From positions 248,001 to 312,000 of the forward strand of contig NZ_JAEQBW010000003.1 of assembly GCF_016679925.1 (NCBI RefSeq): a stretch of 64,000 nt of DNA, read 5' to 3'. Made by a program: the position numbers and the translations under genes. Of the stretch, positions 27,449 through 36,479 are shown piece by piece (within the stretch, counting starts at the first letter, position 1; every line of letters begins with the position of its first letter). The notes under the pieces were generated by a model. The model saw only the letters and a list, made by a program, of their open reading frames with translations, searched no databases and was not told the DNA's origin. Source of the DNA: Marivirga aurantiaca. Its GTDB lineage: Bacteria; Bacteroidota; Bacteroidia; Cytophagales; Cyclobacteriaceae.

Positions 27449-28545
27449 ATAGTTTTTGCTACTTCTTTTTCCAAGGCCATTTGTTTTTCCTGTCGTTTGA
27501 TGGATTCATCATGTATGGCCACCAAAAAACTTTTCATAAATTTTTCGCTCATGTCTTTTTGTTTGCCCAAGTCAATTCTGTTTTGCAAAACATTTTTCCA
27601 GCGGTCACCCTGGTAAACAGCTAACTGATGGGCTTTTTTGTAAGCTCCCACCTGGTCGATCACATGAAACCTATCAGACAATAAATCTATTAATTTTTGG
27701 TCAATATGATCTATGGCATTTCGCATTTCTTTTAAGTTTGATGGGATTTCAGCTTCCAGATCAATTTTCTCCTTAAATGAGATTTCTTTTAAAATGGTCA
27801 GGAGTTGTTCAGGGGTTACCTGCTGTCTGGCATCACTCCATGCTTCCTTAGGATTGGGGTGTGTTTCAATCATCAATCCGTCCATCCCGAAGTTCAAAGC
27901 ACGCTGGGAAATATCCTTGATCATTTCCCATTTGCCACCGATATGGCTGGGGTCATTAATAATCTCAATATCAGGTAATTCCAGTTTTAACTGCATGGCC
28001 AGGTTCCAGTTGGGCTTGTTTCTGTAGATCTTATCATAGGGATCGGCAAAGCCCCTGTGGATGGCTGCTAGTTTGTTGAGGCCGGCATCATGCATTCTTT
28101 CCAGTGCGCCTACCCAAAGTGCCAAATCCGGATTGATTGGGTTTTTAACCATGACGGGGATGTCAACACCTCTGAGGGAGTCCGCTATTTCCTGTACAGA
28201 GAATGGATTAACAGTTGTTCGGGCACCAATCCATAGTACATCAATCTGATGTTTCAGGGCAGCTTCCACATGGGCCGCATTGGCGACTTCAATGCAAACA
28301 GGGATTTTCAATCGATTCCTGACCTCTTGTAGCCATGGCAAAGCGGTATCACCAAGTCCTTCGAAATTACCCGGCCGGGTACGAGGTTTCCAGACCCCAC
28401 CACGGAACATGCCTATTTGTGGCTCCCTTTCAAAGCTGTTGCAGAGGTCGTCCAGTTGTTTTTCTGTTTCCACACTACAGGGACCGGCTATTACCACATG
28501 TTTCCCCAGGCCCAGGCCCCAATCTTTCATTTTTAGCGTTTTCAT
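27445..28545 (-). CDS. DAHP synthase-chorismate mutase fusion, leader-controlled copy
   Basis: This 366-aa bifunctional enzyme has an N-terminal type I-beta DAHP synthase (about 10-260), with VIAGPCSVE, WKPRTRPGNFEG, LWIGARTTVNPF, VKNPINPD, IHRGF and DPSHIGG. The C-terminal AroQ-type chorismate mutase (about 275-365) shows MRNAIDHIDQKLIDLLSDR and QNRIDLGKQKD. It starts the shikimate pathway and also makes prephenate towards Phe and Tyr, so end-product control is expected. I place the start at the ATG at 28545; a longer frame would add 25 basic residues that overlap the attenuator's 3' side. aroB follows with a four-base overlap. Confidence 0.93.
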   Translation of the reverse strand: MKTLKMKDWGLGLGKHVVIAGPCSVETEKQLDDLCNSFEREPQIGMFRGGVWKPRTRPGNFEGLGDTALPWLQEVRNRLKIPVCIEVANAAHVEAALKHQIDVLWIGARTTVNPFSVQEIADSLRGVDIPVMVKNPINPDLALWVGALERMHDAGLNKLAAIHRGFADPYDKIYRNKPNWNLAMQLKLELPDIEIINDPSHIGGKWEMIKDISQRALNFGMDGLMIETHPNPKEAWSDARQQVTPEQLLTILKEISFKEKIDLEAEIPSNLKEMRNAIDHIDQKLIDLLSDRFHVIDQVGAYKKAHQLAVYQGDRWKNVLQNRIDLGKQKDMSEKFMKSFLVAIHDESIKRQEKQMALEKEVAKTI

Positions 28546-28618
28546 TTTTTGATGTTTTAAGTTCTGTTTCAATTTTAAAAGAGGCATCCTCCTTCGCTTT
28601 TTGGGCTTCGGAGAATAC

Positions 28619-28650
28619 AAAAAAAAAGCCCGACTCTTTCGAATCGGGCT
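28619..28650 (-). terminator. Attenuator terminator upstream of DAHP synthase gene
   Basis: On the minus strand AGCCCGATTC pairs with GAGTCGGGCT around a GAAA loop (10 bp, one G-T pair), followed by nine Ts. It stands between the leader peptide stop at 28674 and the gene start at 28545. The leader segment GAGTCGG (about 28693-28699) can instead pair with the terminator's 5' arm CCGATTC, giving the alternative antiterminator. Confidence 0.87.
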
Positions 28651-28673
28651 TGTGTATGATTTAAATTATTTAA

Positions 28674-28754
28674 TTACATAGTAATACAAGGGCCGACTCG
28701 CAGAAGCGGGATAAAATAAAAGTAAAAATAAAATCGTCCTTGTAGATTTAACAT
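28674..28754 (-). CDS. Phe/Tyr attenuator leader peptide (26 aa)
   Basis: On the minus strand an ATG at 28754 opens a 26-codon frame ending in TAA at 28674-28676. Residues 8-14 are FYFYFYF, encoded TTT TAT TTT TAC TTT TAT TTT: seven consecutive codons for the end products of the downstream enzyme. The terminator 5' arm begins 23 nt after the stop. A ribosome stalled on the run would leave GAGTCGG free to form the antiterminator; one reaching the stop would cover it and let the terminator form. This is the layout of classical pheA-type attenuators. A candidate promoter with CAAA/TAAATGTA (plus-strand reading, 28785 and 28759) would start the RNA almost at the ATG; that part is weak. Confidence 0.85.
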   Translation of the reverse strand: MLNLQGRFYFYFYFIPLLRVGPCITM

Positions 28755-28941
28755 GCCTTAAATGTAATCACTAGTTTTTTAAAACAAAATAAAATTCTTG
28801 TTTTTTTAATTGCGCTATTGAGATTGCATGGTTTTCCTTAGCTTTCCAAACTTTTGCAGCCTATCATTCTTTCGACATAGAAATGAGAGGTTTGGGATAG
28901 CAGAGGAAATGACCTAAGAGAATCGCCTATAATAGCTGCCA

Positions 28942-30012
28942 TTATTCACCCTCATGGTAAATATCCGTTTGAATCCTGATAGACTCATCGTGTATTGCCT
29001 GGTATAAGGTTTTCACAAATTCAGGATTTAGGTTAAGTTGATTGCCCCACTCAGGTCGGTTCTGCAAAATAGTGTTCCAGCGCTCTAACTGGAAAATAGC
29101 CACGTTTTTATCTTTTTTATAAGTACCTACTTTTTTTACTAATTCCAATCTTCTTGCCAGTACTTCCAGTAATTCCTTATCGGTTTCATCAATCTCATCT
29201 CTGAAATGATCCAGTTCATTTTGAAATTTTTCACTGGGAAAGGTCAAATCCCTAATTTGCAATTTATCCAACAACACTCTCAGGTTGGCAGGAGTCAGCT
29301 GTTGAGCAGCATCACTCCAGGCTGCAGCCGGATCTCTGTGGGATTCTATGATCAAGCCATCGTACCTCAGGTTCATCGCTTTTTGGGCAATTTCAAATAG
29401 AAGGTCTCTTTTGCCTGCAATATGGCTTGGGTCACAAATCAATAACAATTCCGGGTACCTGGATTTCAGGTCGATGGGGATTTGCCATAGCGGAATATTG
29501 CGGTAAATACTTTCCTGATAAGTAGAAAAACCTCTGTGAATGGCTCCTAATTTTGTGATGCCGGCCTGATGAAATCTTTCCAAAGCTCCAATCCATAAGT
29601 TTAAATCGGGATTAATGGGGTTTTTTACAAATACAGTTTTATCGGTTGCATTTTTCAGGGCATCGGCTATTTCCTGTACATTGAATGGATTTACAGTGGT
29701 GCGGGCGCCAACCCATAAGATATCAATATCATTTTCCAGCGCCATTTCCACATGCTGAGCGGAAGCTACTTCAATAGCAAATTGAACCTTAAAGATTTCT
29801 TTGGCTTTCTTAATCCATGGAAAAGCTTTTTTGCCTACACCTTCAAAACTGTTGGGGCGGGTTCTGGGTTTCCATATTCCTGCCCTGATGGTGGTAATGC
29901 CCTGATTCACCAGCCCTTCCACTGTTTCCATCATTTGTTCTTCAGTTTCTGCACTGCATGGACCTGCTATGATCCACGGCTTTTCACCCTCGTACCACTG
30001 TTTGATTTCCAT
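28942..30012 (-). CDS. DAHP synthase-chorismate mutase fusion, second copy
   Basis: A 356-aa paralogue of the gene at 27445 with the same two domains: DAHP synthase (about 8-255; IIAGPCSAETEEQ, WKPRTRPNSFEG, LWVGARTTVNPF, DPSHIAGKRD) and chorismate mutase (about 265-350; FRDEIDETDKELLEVLARR). It differs clearly in sequence from its neighbour, so the duplication is old. It lies upstream of the leader of the other copy, about 190 bp away, and no aromatic-codon leader or attenuator is visible before its own ATG. The two copies may therefore be a regulated and a basal isoenzyme, or be sensitive to different end products. That division is inference. Confidence 0.92.
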   Translation of the reverse strand: MEIKQWYEGEKPWIIAGPCSAETEEQMMETVEGLVNQGITTIRAGIWKPRTRPNSFEGVGKKAFPWIKKAKEIFKVQFAIEVASAQHVEMALENDIDILWVGARTTVNPFNVQEIADALKNATDKTVFVKNPINPDLNLWIGALERFHQAGITKLGAIHRGFSTYQESIYRNIPLWQIPIDLKSRYPELLLICDPSHIAGKRDLLFEIAQKAMNLRYDGLIIESHRDPAAAWSDAAQQLTPANLRVLLDKLQIRDLTFPSEKFQNELDHFRDEIDETDKELLEVLARRLELVKKVGTYKKDKNVAIFQLERWNTILQNRPEWGNQLNLNPEFVKTLYQAIHDESIRIQTDIYHEGE

Positions 30013-30287
30013 ATCAATTTTTTAATTCGCTGCAATTTAGACAGATTTAACAAAATGCTTAGCAGGCTGTTTAATAAAATATGCAGCTTAATGTTACTTG
30101 GGAGAAATGACAAGGATCAAGCTGGAATGGATGAAAAGGATGATTTCTCTTACTATTTAAACTTACTTTTATCAGTTTTCTGAAGCAATTTATCTGTGAA
30201 ATTAGAGGAAGATAGAGTTTGAAACTTGTTATAAAAGTATTTGTAAAATCTGTGCCAAATATGGTAAAAATCTAATTTTTCATTACC

Positions 30288-30295
30288 TATATTTG
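30288..30295 (+). promoter_or_regulatory. Candidate -7 element for proline dehydrogenase gene
   Basis: TATATTTG fits the Bacteroidota -7 consensus exactly and lies 20 bp before the ATG at 30316. The -33 element is not obvious. Confidence 0.35.
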
Positions 30296-30315
30296 CATTT
30301 TTAACCGCTGTTACC

Positions 30316-31509
30316 ATGGAAGTTACTACTAATCCCATATTTGAAAATGTATCCATTGCTTTCTCTTCAAAATCAGACAAGCAATTAAGAAAAGCCTATT
30401 TGTTGTTTTCTGTTATGAACAGAAGATGGTTGGTGAATTTGGGTAAGTTATCAGTCAAACTGGGTTTTGCTTTAAGGTTGCCCATTTCGGGATTAATACG
30501 TAATACCATTTACGATCAGTTTTGCGGAGGTGTGGATATTGATGACAGCCAGGGCACGATTGATGAATTGGCTAAATATAATATCGGCTCTATTTTGGAT
30601 TATTCGATTGAAGGGGCAGATACAGACAGAGGGTTTGAGGAGACTACACAGGAAATCCTGCGAACAATAGAAAGGTCGGCAGGAGATTCCAATATTCCTT
30701 TTTGTGTTTTTAAAATCACAGGAATTGCCATGACCAATGTGTTTGAAAAAGTGCAAAACAAAGTTAAACTTACTGATAAGGAGCACATTAGTTTTGAGGC
30801 TAGCAAACAAAGAATTGAAGCCATATGCGAATTTGCTTACAAAAAAAATGTAAGGTTATTTGTGGATGCAGAAGAAAGCTGGATTCAGAAAACCGTAGAT
30901 GAAATCGTCTATGACATGATGAGCAAGTACAATAAAGAGAAAGTCATTGTCTATAATACCTTTCAAATGTACCGATGGGATATGATGGATAATTTAAAAG
31001 AAGCTCATAAAAATGCTACAAAAGAAGGATACCACCTTGGCGTGAAATTAGTAAGAGGTGCTTATATGGAAAAAGAAGCAGAAAGAGCTGAGAGAAAAGG
31101 CTATCCCAATCCTATTCAGCCATCTAAAACAGCAACTGATCTGGATTATAATACGGCATTGGAATATTGTATAGAAAATATTGAGAATATTGCTTTATGC
31201 TCCGGTTCCCATAATCAATACAGTAACTACTTTTTAACTGTGCAAATGGAAAAAGCCGGATTGGCACCTAATGATGAGCGGGTTTATTCAGCTCAGTTAT
31301 ATGGTATGAGCGATAATATTTCCTTTAACCTGGCTGACAAAGGATATAATGTGGCCAAATATGTGCCCTATGGTCCTGTAAAAGCAGTAATGCCTTATTT
31401 ATTTAGAAGAGCAGAGGAAAACACTGCCATGGCCGGGCAAAGCAGCAGGGAGTTTTTGATGATCAAAGAAGAATTGCAGCGAAGAAAAGAAGCCCGAAAA
31501 CAGAAGTAA
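30316..31509 (+). CDS. Proline dehydrogenase
   Basis: This FAD-dependent enzyme oxidises proline to 1-pyrroline-5-carboxylate, the first step of proline catabolism. It is a stand-alone ProDH of 397 aa without the P5C dehydrogenase half found in PutA. The barrel shows SILDYSIEGAD, FCVFKITGIA, VRLFVDAEESWIQ, YNTFQMYRWD, HLGVKLVRGAYMEKE and the C-terminal RRAEENTAMAGQSSRE, which carries the arginines that hold the proline carboxylate. A -7-like element lies 20 bp upstream. A MITE-like repeat begins 11 bp after the stop. P5C dehydrogenase is not in the window. Confidence 0.93.
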   Translation: MEVTTNPIFENVSIAFSSKSDKQLRKAYLLFSVMNRRWLVNLGKLSVKLGFALRLPISGLIRNTIYDQFCGGVDIDDSQGTIDELAKYNIGSILDYSIEGADTDRGFEETTQEILRTIERSAGDSNIPFCVFKITGIAMTNVFEKVQNKVKLTDKEHISFEASKQRIEAICEFAYKKNVRLFVDAEESWIQKTVDEIVYDMMSKYNKEKVIVYNTFQMYRWDMMDNLKEAHKNATKEGYHLGVKLVRGAYMEKEAERAERKGYPNPIQPSKTATDLDYNTALEYCIENIENIALCSGSHNQYSNYFLTVQMEKAGLAPNDERVYSAQLYGMSDNISFNLADKGYNVAKYVPYGPVKAVMPYLFRRAEENTAMAGQSSREFLMIKEELQRRKEARKQK

Positions 31510-31519
31510 GGTGTATAGT

Positions 31520-31610
31520 CAATGCTATTAAGTTAGGATAAATTTCCTTCTCCCTCCGGAGAAGGATGCAAGGTTGAGGTTTAAATTAAAACTTAACTTA
31601 ATAGCATTTG
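31520..31610. mobile_element. MITE-like 91-bp element, copy 2
   Basis: The inverted ends are CAATGCTATTAAGTTA and TAACTTAATAGCATT (31594-31608) plus two bases. The core hairpin CTTCTCC/GGAGAAG and the block GATGCAAGGTTGAGGTTT match the other copies. The flanks GTGTATAGT (31511-31519) and GTGGATAGT (31611-31619) differ at one of nine bases, a good 9-bp target duplication. It lies between the proline dehydrogenase and lysS genes. Confidence 0.85.
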
Positions 31611-31657
31611 GTGGATAGTGAAGAGGTGTACATGCCTGAATATTGATAATAAAATAT

Positions 31658-31665
31658 TAAATTTG
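31658..31665 (+). promoter_or_regulatory. Candidate -7 element for lysS
   Basis: TAAATTTG matches TAnnTTTG and lies 60 bp before the ATG at 31725, downstream of the MITE copy. No clear -33 partner is seen at the usual distance. Confidence 0.35.
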
Positions 31666-31724
31666 CAGTTTCCAAAACAATATGAATTCCAGCAAGGGTT
31701 CTATAAAATAAAAATCACAGTAAG

Positions 31725-33452
31725 ATGCAATTAAGCGAACAGGAATTAGAGAGAAGGAAAAGCAGGGAAGAATTACAAAATATGGGGATCAATCCCTACC
31801 CGGCAGAGACATTTGAAATCAATGTAAGTGCCAAAGACATTAAAAAGAATTACGAAACCAATAAAATTGATTATAAAAACATCAGCATTGCCGGTCGCTT
31901 AATGAGTAAGAGGATCATGGGGAAAGCCTCATTTGCTGAAATTCAGGATAGCACAGGCCGTGTCCAGTTGTATGTGAGCAGAGATGAAATCTGCCCTGAT
32001 GAAAATAAAGACTTATACAATACGGTATTTAAAAAGCACCTTGATATCGGAGACATCATAGGCGTTAAAGGTTATGTATTCACTACACAGGTGGGTGAAA
32101 TTTCTATTCATGTAACAGAGCTGACTGTATTGTCTAAATCTTTGCGTCCGTTGCCTATTACCAAGGAGGTAAAAGATGATGCGGGGAATATTAAAAGATA
32201 TGATGCTTTTACAGATGCTGAGCAGCGTTATCGTCAGCGTTATGTGGATTTGATAGTTAATCCGGAAGTGCGTGAGACTTTCAAAAAACGATCGAAGCTA
32301 GTGAATTCTATGCGGCAGTTTCTTGACGGCAGAGGTTACCTTGAGGTTGAAACGCCTATTCTACAACCATTATATGGTGGAGCAGCTGCAAGGCCTTTTA
32401 AAACGCACCATAATACGCTGGACATGACTTTGTATCTGCGTATTGCCAATGAATTGTACCTGAAAAGATTAATAGTAGGTGGTTTTGATGGCGTTTTTGA
32501 ATTTGCCAAAGATTTCAGGAATGAAGGAATGTCCCGCTTTCATAATCCGGAATTTACGCAAGTTGAATTATATGTAGCTTACAAAGACTACCAGTGGATG
32601 ATGGATTTAGTGGAGGAAATGGTAGAGAAAGTAGCCATGGATATTCACGGAACCACAGAAGTGCAGGTAGGTAAAAATATGATCAATTTCCAGAGACCAT
32701 GGAAACGTTATACTATGTATGAAGCCATTGAGCATTTTACAGGTGTTGATATTTCAGAAATGAATGAAGAGGAGTTGAGGGCAACGGCCAAGCAATTGCA
32801 TGTGCCTGTAGATGAATCAATGGGTAAAGGCAAATTGATAGATGAAATTTTTGGAGAGAAATGTGAAGGCCAGCTGATTCAGCCAACCTTTATCACTGAT
32901 TATCCAATTGAAATGTCTCCGTTGGCTAAAAAGCATCCGACTAAAGAAGGTCTGGTAGAGCGATTTGAAGCCATTTGTAATGGTAAAGAGATTTGTAATG
33001 CATTCTCTGAGCTCAACGATCCTATTGACCAGCGTCAGCGTTTTGAAGAACAGTTGGAATTAGGCAAAAGAGGAGATGATGAAGCTATGGTATTGGATGA
33101 AGACTTCCTGCGTGCTTTGGAATATGGTATGCCGCCAACAGCAGGTTTAGGAATAGGGATTGACAGGTTAGCCATGATTATGACCAACAGCAATTCTATT
33201 CAGGATGTGTTGTTCTTCCCGCAGATGAAGGCTGAGAAAATGGCCAAGGTAACCACAGCGGCCGACTTTGTAGCAGCTGGTGTACCGCAGGAATGGGTGC
33301 CGGTTATTATGGAAGCAGGTATTCAAACTATTGAGCAACTGAAAGCTAGCAAGCATACCAAGCTACATCATGAAATCAGTGGCTTAAAGAAAAAAATGAA
33401 ACTTGATCTACCTACTGTAACACCCGATGAGGTGAAAGTATGGGTGAGCTAA
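31725..33452 (+). CDS. lysS: Lysine--tRNA ligase (class II)
   Basis: LysS charges tRNA-Lys. The N-terminal OB-fold anticodon-binding domain (about 45-165) shows [18 protein letters not shown]. The class II core (about 180-500) has motif 2 [20 protein letters not shown] and motif 3 [11 protein letters not shown]. At 575 aa it is about 70 residues longer than E. coli LysS. The extra C-terminal segment (after about residue 505) is helical with a helix-hairpin-helix-like pattern and is a feature I associate with Bacteroidota enzymes. It is followed 38 bp later by a terminator and seems monocistronic. Confidence 0.96.
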   Translation: MQLSEQELERRKSREELQNMGINPYPAETFEINVSAKDIKKNYETNKIDYKNISIAGRLMSKRIMGKASFAEIQDSTGRVQLYVSRDEICPDENKDLYNTVFKKHLDIGDIIGVKGYVFTTQVGEISIHVTELTVLSKSLRPLPITKEVKDDAGNIKRYDAFTDAEQRYRQRYVDLIVNPEVRETFKKRSKLVNSMRQFLDGRGYLEVETPILQPLYGGAAARPFKTHHNTLDMTLYLRIANELYLKRLIVGGFDGVFEFAKDFRNEGMSRFHNPEFTQVELYVAYKDYQWMMDLVEEMVEKVAMDIHGTTEVQVGKNMINFQRPWKRYTMYEAIEHFTGVDISEMNEEELRATAKQLHVPVDESMGKGKLIDEIFGEKCEGQLIQPTFITDYPIEMSPLAKKHPTKEGLVERFEAICNGKEICNAFSELNDPIDQRQRFEEQLELGKRGDDEAMVLDEDFLRALEYGMPPTAGLGIGIDRLAMIMTNSNSIQDVLFFPQMKAEKMAKVTTAADFVAAGVPQEWVPVIMEAGIQTIEQLKASKHTKLHHEISGLKKKMKLDLPTVTPDEVKVWVS

Positions 33453-33490
33453 GTATAGCTGAATTATTAGAGGATAATGTTGAAATTGAG

Positions 33491-33516
33491 AAGCCGGTGA
33501 AAGCCGGCTTTTTTTT
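33491..33516 (+). terminator. Terminator after lysS
   Basis: AAGCCGG at 33491-33497 pairs perfectly with CCGGCTT at 33504-33510 around a six-base loop. Eight Ts follow from 33509. Confidence 0.87.
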
Positions 33517-33614
33517 GCAGTGGCTGAGGATATCATTTGCGTCATTTCCTGGCAATTTAGCTTAACCTAAGAGTTTGTATAAGCGTTATCAAATTAAACA
33601 CTTATACAGAACCT

Positions 33615-34358
33615 ATGAATTATAAACTATCTTGTTTTGCTCTACTTCTTTTAATCGTGTTTTCATATCCTTCGATAGCTCAATGGACTATTGATGTAGA
33701 ATCTGGCTTAGCTTTCGAAAATTATAATAAAGTACGCATACCCAACGAACAGGGGACATTGTTTAATTTTACCGATGATTTTGAACTGGAAGGACCTGTT
33801 ATACCCTTTCGGGCAAGGGTAGGATTTACTTTTTATGATAAAAACCACCTGATACTGCTTTACGCTCCCCTGTCTCTTAATTATACAGGAAAGGCTCCTT
33901 ATGATATCAATTTTCAGGAATCAACTTTTGGGGAAGGACAAAATATTGATGGATTTTATAAATTTAACAGCTACAGGCTTACCTACCGCAGAGACTTTAT
34001 AAGAAATGAGAATTGGATAGTAGGATTAGGTTTTACTGCTAAAATAAGGGATGCCAGCGTCAGTCTTGAAAATGATGCAGGACTTTCTGATCGTAAAGAT
34101 GACCTGGGTTTTGTTCCATTATTACATGCTTTTGCAGAATATCAGTTTTCTGATTATAGTATATATTTTGAAGGAGATGGTTTGGCTGGCGGACCGGGCA
34201 GGGCTTTTGATTTATTTCTCGGAGGCAGAATATTATTGACTGAGGAAATTTCTGCCAAGGCGGGTTATCGCTTGTTGGAGGGAGGAGCCAATATTGACGA
34301 AGTGTACAATTTTACCTGGATTGACTACGCAGTAGTGGGCTTGATCTTACAGTTTTAA
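33615..34358 (+). CDS. Exported outer-membrane beta-barrel-like protein, function unknown
   Basis: A 247-aa protein with a signal peptide (about 1-22, ending IAQ) and no recognisable enzyme motif. The mature sequence alternates short aromatic strands (RARVGFTFYDKNHLILLYAP, YRLTYRRDF, WIVGLGFTAKIRD, AFAEYQFSDYSIYFEGDG) and ends in VVGLILQF. A terminal aromatic strand is the usual sign of an outer-membrane barrel recognised by Bam. The size suggests an 8-10-strand barrel. I do not recognise the family beyond that. It is flanked by the lysS terminator and the MarR-GNAT gene and is probably monocistronic. Confidence 0.65.
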   Translation: MNYKLSCFALLLLIVFSYPSIAQWTIDVESGLAFENYNKVRIPNEQGTLFNFTDDFELEGPVIPFRARVGFTFYDKNHLILLYAPLSLNYTGKAPYDINFQESTFGEGQNIDGFYKFNSYRLTYRRDFIRNENWIVGLGFTAKIRDASVSLENDAGLSDRKDDLGFVPLLHAFAEYQFSDYSIYFEGDGLAGGPGRAFDLFLGGRILLTEEISAKAGYRLLEGGANIDEVYNFTWIDYAVVGLILQF

Positions 34359-34427
34359 GAAAATGTAAGATTACTATTTCACGAAGATTTTTTTAGTAAA
34401 GAGTACCATTTCATATTTTTTAGCTAT

Positions 34428-34449
34428 ATTACATAATCAATTATGTAAT
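34428..34449. promoter_or_regulatory. Perfect palindrome, likely MarR operator
   Basis: ATTACATAAT and ATTATGTAAT are perfect 10-bp inverted repeats with a CA spacer, ending 5 bp before the ATG of the MarR-GNAT gene. Length and symmetry suit a MarR dimer, so autorepression by occlusion of the start region is the likely role. Confidence 0.65.
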
Positions 34450-34454
34450 TAGTG

Positions 34455-35408
34455 ATGAATATATACAATCAAATTGGAAAAGTGGCTTTAGGAAGCCGCC
34501 TCCGCAGACTTAGTGATCAAATAGCAGAAGAAGCTTTTCATGTCTACAGACTTTATGGTATTGATTTGCAGCCGAAATGGTTCCCGGTTTTTTATATGCT
34601 CTCGCACGGGGAAGAAAAAACCATTACAACCATTGCAACAGAAATAGGCCATTCTCAACCTTCCGTGAGTAAAATAGTGAGAGAAATGATCAGGAAAGGC
34701 ATCGTTGTTGAAAAGAAAGACCAGACAGATAAGCGGAGAAATATCATTGCATTATCTGATAAAGGTAAAGAGATGACTGCTAAAATAGAAGATCAGTATA
34801 AAGATGTAAATGTTGTGATTGAAGAAGTATTGTCACAAACTCATTCTGACTTGTGGAATGCAATTGAAGAGTGGGAATATCTCTTAAACCAAAAGAATTT
34901 ACTGAAAAGGGTAACAGAGCGCAAAAAAGAAAGAGAATCCGCAGACGTTAAAATTATTGATTATGAGCCCCAATATCGCTCCGTCTTTAAATCCTTAAAT
35001 GAGGAATGGATCTCTGCTTATTTTAAAATGGAAGAATCTGACTATAAAGCACTTGATAATCCTGATAGTTATATTCTTGAGAGAGGAGGCCATATATTAG
35101 TTGCTTTATACAAAGGAGAGCCGGTGGGCGTATGTGCATTAATCAAAATGGAAAACAGTGAATATGATTTTGAATTAGCTAAAATGGCAGTTTCACCGAA
35201 AGCACAAGGTAAAAATATAGGGTTTCTAATAGGTCAAGCCATTATTAACAAGGCGAAAGTGTTAAATGCTTCTAAAATCTATTTAGAAAGCAATACGGTG
35301 TTAAAACCTGCTATCAATCTTTATCACAAATTAGGATTTCAAAAGGTAGTTGGAAAGATAACTCCTTATGAACGTTGCAATATCCAGATGGAACTGATAA
35401 TTGAATAA
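34455..35408 (+). CDS. MarR-family regulator fused to a GNAT acetyltransferase
   Basis: The N-terminal half (about 1-150) is a MarR winged helix: TTIATEIGHSQPSVSKIVREM is the recognition region and KKDQTDKRRNIIALSDKGKEM the beta wing with its conserved Asp-Arg pair. The C-terminal half (about 160-317) is a GNAT domain with MAVSPKAQGKNIGFLIGQAI as the acetyl-CoA pyrophosphate loop and IYLESNTVLKPAINLYHKLGF. The fusion is a known architecture, but the acetyl acceptor is unknown. I start at the ATG at 34455; a GTG lies one codon earlier. A perfect palindrome stands 5 bp upstream, so autoregulation is likely. Confidence 0.88.
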   Translation: MNIYNQIGKVALGSRLRRLSDQIAEEAFHVYRLYGIDLQPKWFPVFYMLSHGEEKTITTIATEIGHSQPSVSKIVREMIRKGIVVEKKDQTDKRRNIIALSDKGKEMTAKIEDQYKDVNVVIEEVLSQTHSDLWNAIEEWEYLLNQKNLLKRVTERKKERESADVKIIDYEPQYRSVFKSLNEEWISAYFKMEESDYKALDNPDSYILERGGHILVALYKGEPVGVCALIKMENSEYDFELAKMAVSPKAQGKNIGFLIGQAIINKAKVLNASKIYLESNTVLKPAINLYHKLGFQKVVGKITPYERCNIQMELIIE

Positions 35409-35532
35409 TTTACAGGTGGTGGGAACTTGAATTTAAATCGAGAGACTTTAAGATTAGAATATTACAATCTGTAAGATGCTTTTTTTTCATTATTTATGCT
35501 TATTTTTCATGGGTTCTTATACTTGACTCTCA

Positions 35533-36378
35533 ATGAAAAAATTGCTATTTATTCCGATAATACTTTGTTGTTTTATGGTAACGTCATGCGATGAGCTTTT
35601 CGAGGATGAGCCAAGCGAGTATGAGGGTCCAATAACGATTAGAAACCTGGAGGCAATTGATGTTGATCAATTTCATTATACAATACAATGGGAAGTGCTT
35701 GATGGAAATGGCGAGATAATTGATCCCAATGATGTTACTTTTCAATATGAGGAAAACTATGGTTTCCAAGGCAGCAGTAGTGGCCGTGGGCAGGGAAATA
35801 CTTATACTCCGGATATCAACAGAAAGGAACAAGGGGAAAGAATCAATGTGATTCAGATATGTGGGTCTGAAATCAAAGTAAAGATTACGGCTTCTGTTCA
35901 GGGAGCTGATGACCAAATGCTGGAAAATTTTGCTGAAATAAGTGTTTTCCCTCCGGTTTGTGACTATGAGTTGTATTCTGTAGGGGAACAGAGTGGTTCT
36001 AATTCCAGTGTTTGCGATTTTGGAAGTCAGTTCACATACAGGGTCAAGAACCTTACATATGGGTCATATTTTGAAGATGAGTTTGGGTTTGATCAATTAT
36101 TCGATGATAACACAGGATATAACGGCTCAAAGTCATTTAAAATAGAAATAGCGGAAGTTAGCATTTTGGATGCTACTAATTCAGTTGTAGATGTTCAGCC
36201 ACTTTATAGAATGGCTGATTTGTCTCCAAGCAATGGCTTTCAAATCTTAGGGCCACAAGTAAGTAAGGTGAACTGCCAGCAACCTGCTCTTATTTCTTTC
36301 AAAATTGATTTTAATCTTTTAGATAATCAACAATCTGTTATTGTTGGAGAAACTATAAATAAGCAGTTTGATTTCTAA
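35533..36378 (+). CDS. Hypothetical lipoprotein
   Basis: A 281-aa protein with a lipoprotein signal: hydrophobic residues 3-17, then VTSC with Cys19 as the acylated residue, followed by acidic DELFEDEPSEYEG. An acidic patch after the cysteine is typical of surface-exported Bacteroidota lipoproteins. The rest shows alternating beta-strand patterns and several cysteines (near residues 115, 140 and 158) that could form disulfides. I recognise no domain. It sits 124 bp after the MarR-GNAT gene, and the sorting-domain protein starts 101 bp later on the same strand. Confidence 0.6.
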   Translation: MKKLLFIPIILCCFMVTSCDELFEDEPSEYEGPITIRNLEAIDVDQFHYTIQWEVLDGNGEIIDPNDVTFQYEENYGFQGSSSGRGQGNTYTPDINRKEQGERINVIQICGSEIKVKITASVQGADDQMLENFAEISVFPPVCDYELYSVGEQSGSNSSVCDFGSQFTYRVKNLTYGSYFEDEFGFDQLFDDNTGYNGSKSFKIEIAEVSILDATNSVVDVQPLYRMADLSPSNGFQILGPQVSKVNCQQPALISFKIDFNLLDNQQSVIVGETINKQFDF

Positions 36379-36479
36379 GGGAGATTATTTGAAGTCCACT
36401 GTCATCTACCGTTTTGCACCATCATAGAAATGTCAGGGTCAGAGCCATGGGAGTCTGATATTACTAAACATTAAATATA

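Noticed and set aside
30013-30315. A second aromatic leader peptide before the other DAHP synthase gene.
   Set aside because: No ATG frame with clustered Phe, Tyr or Trp codons and no terminator are present on the minus strand.
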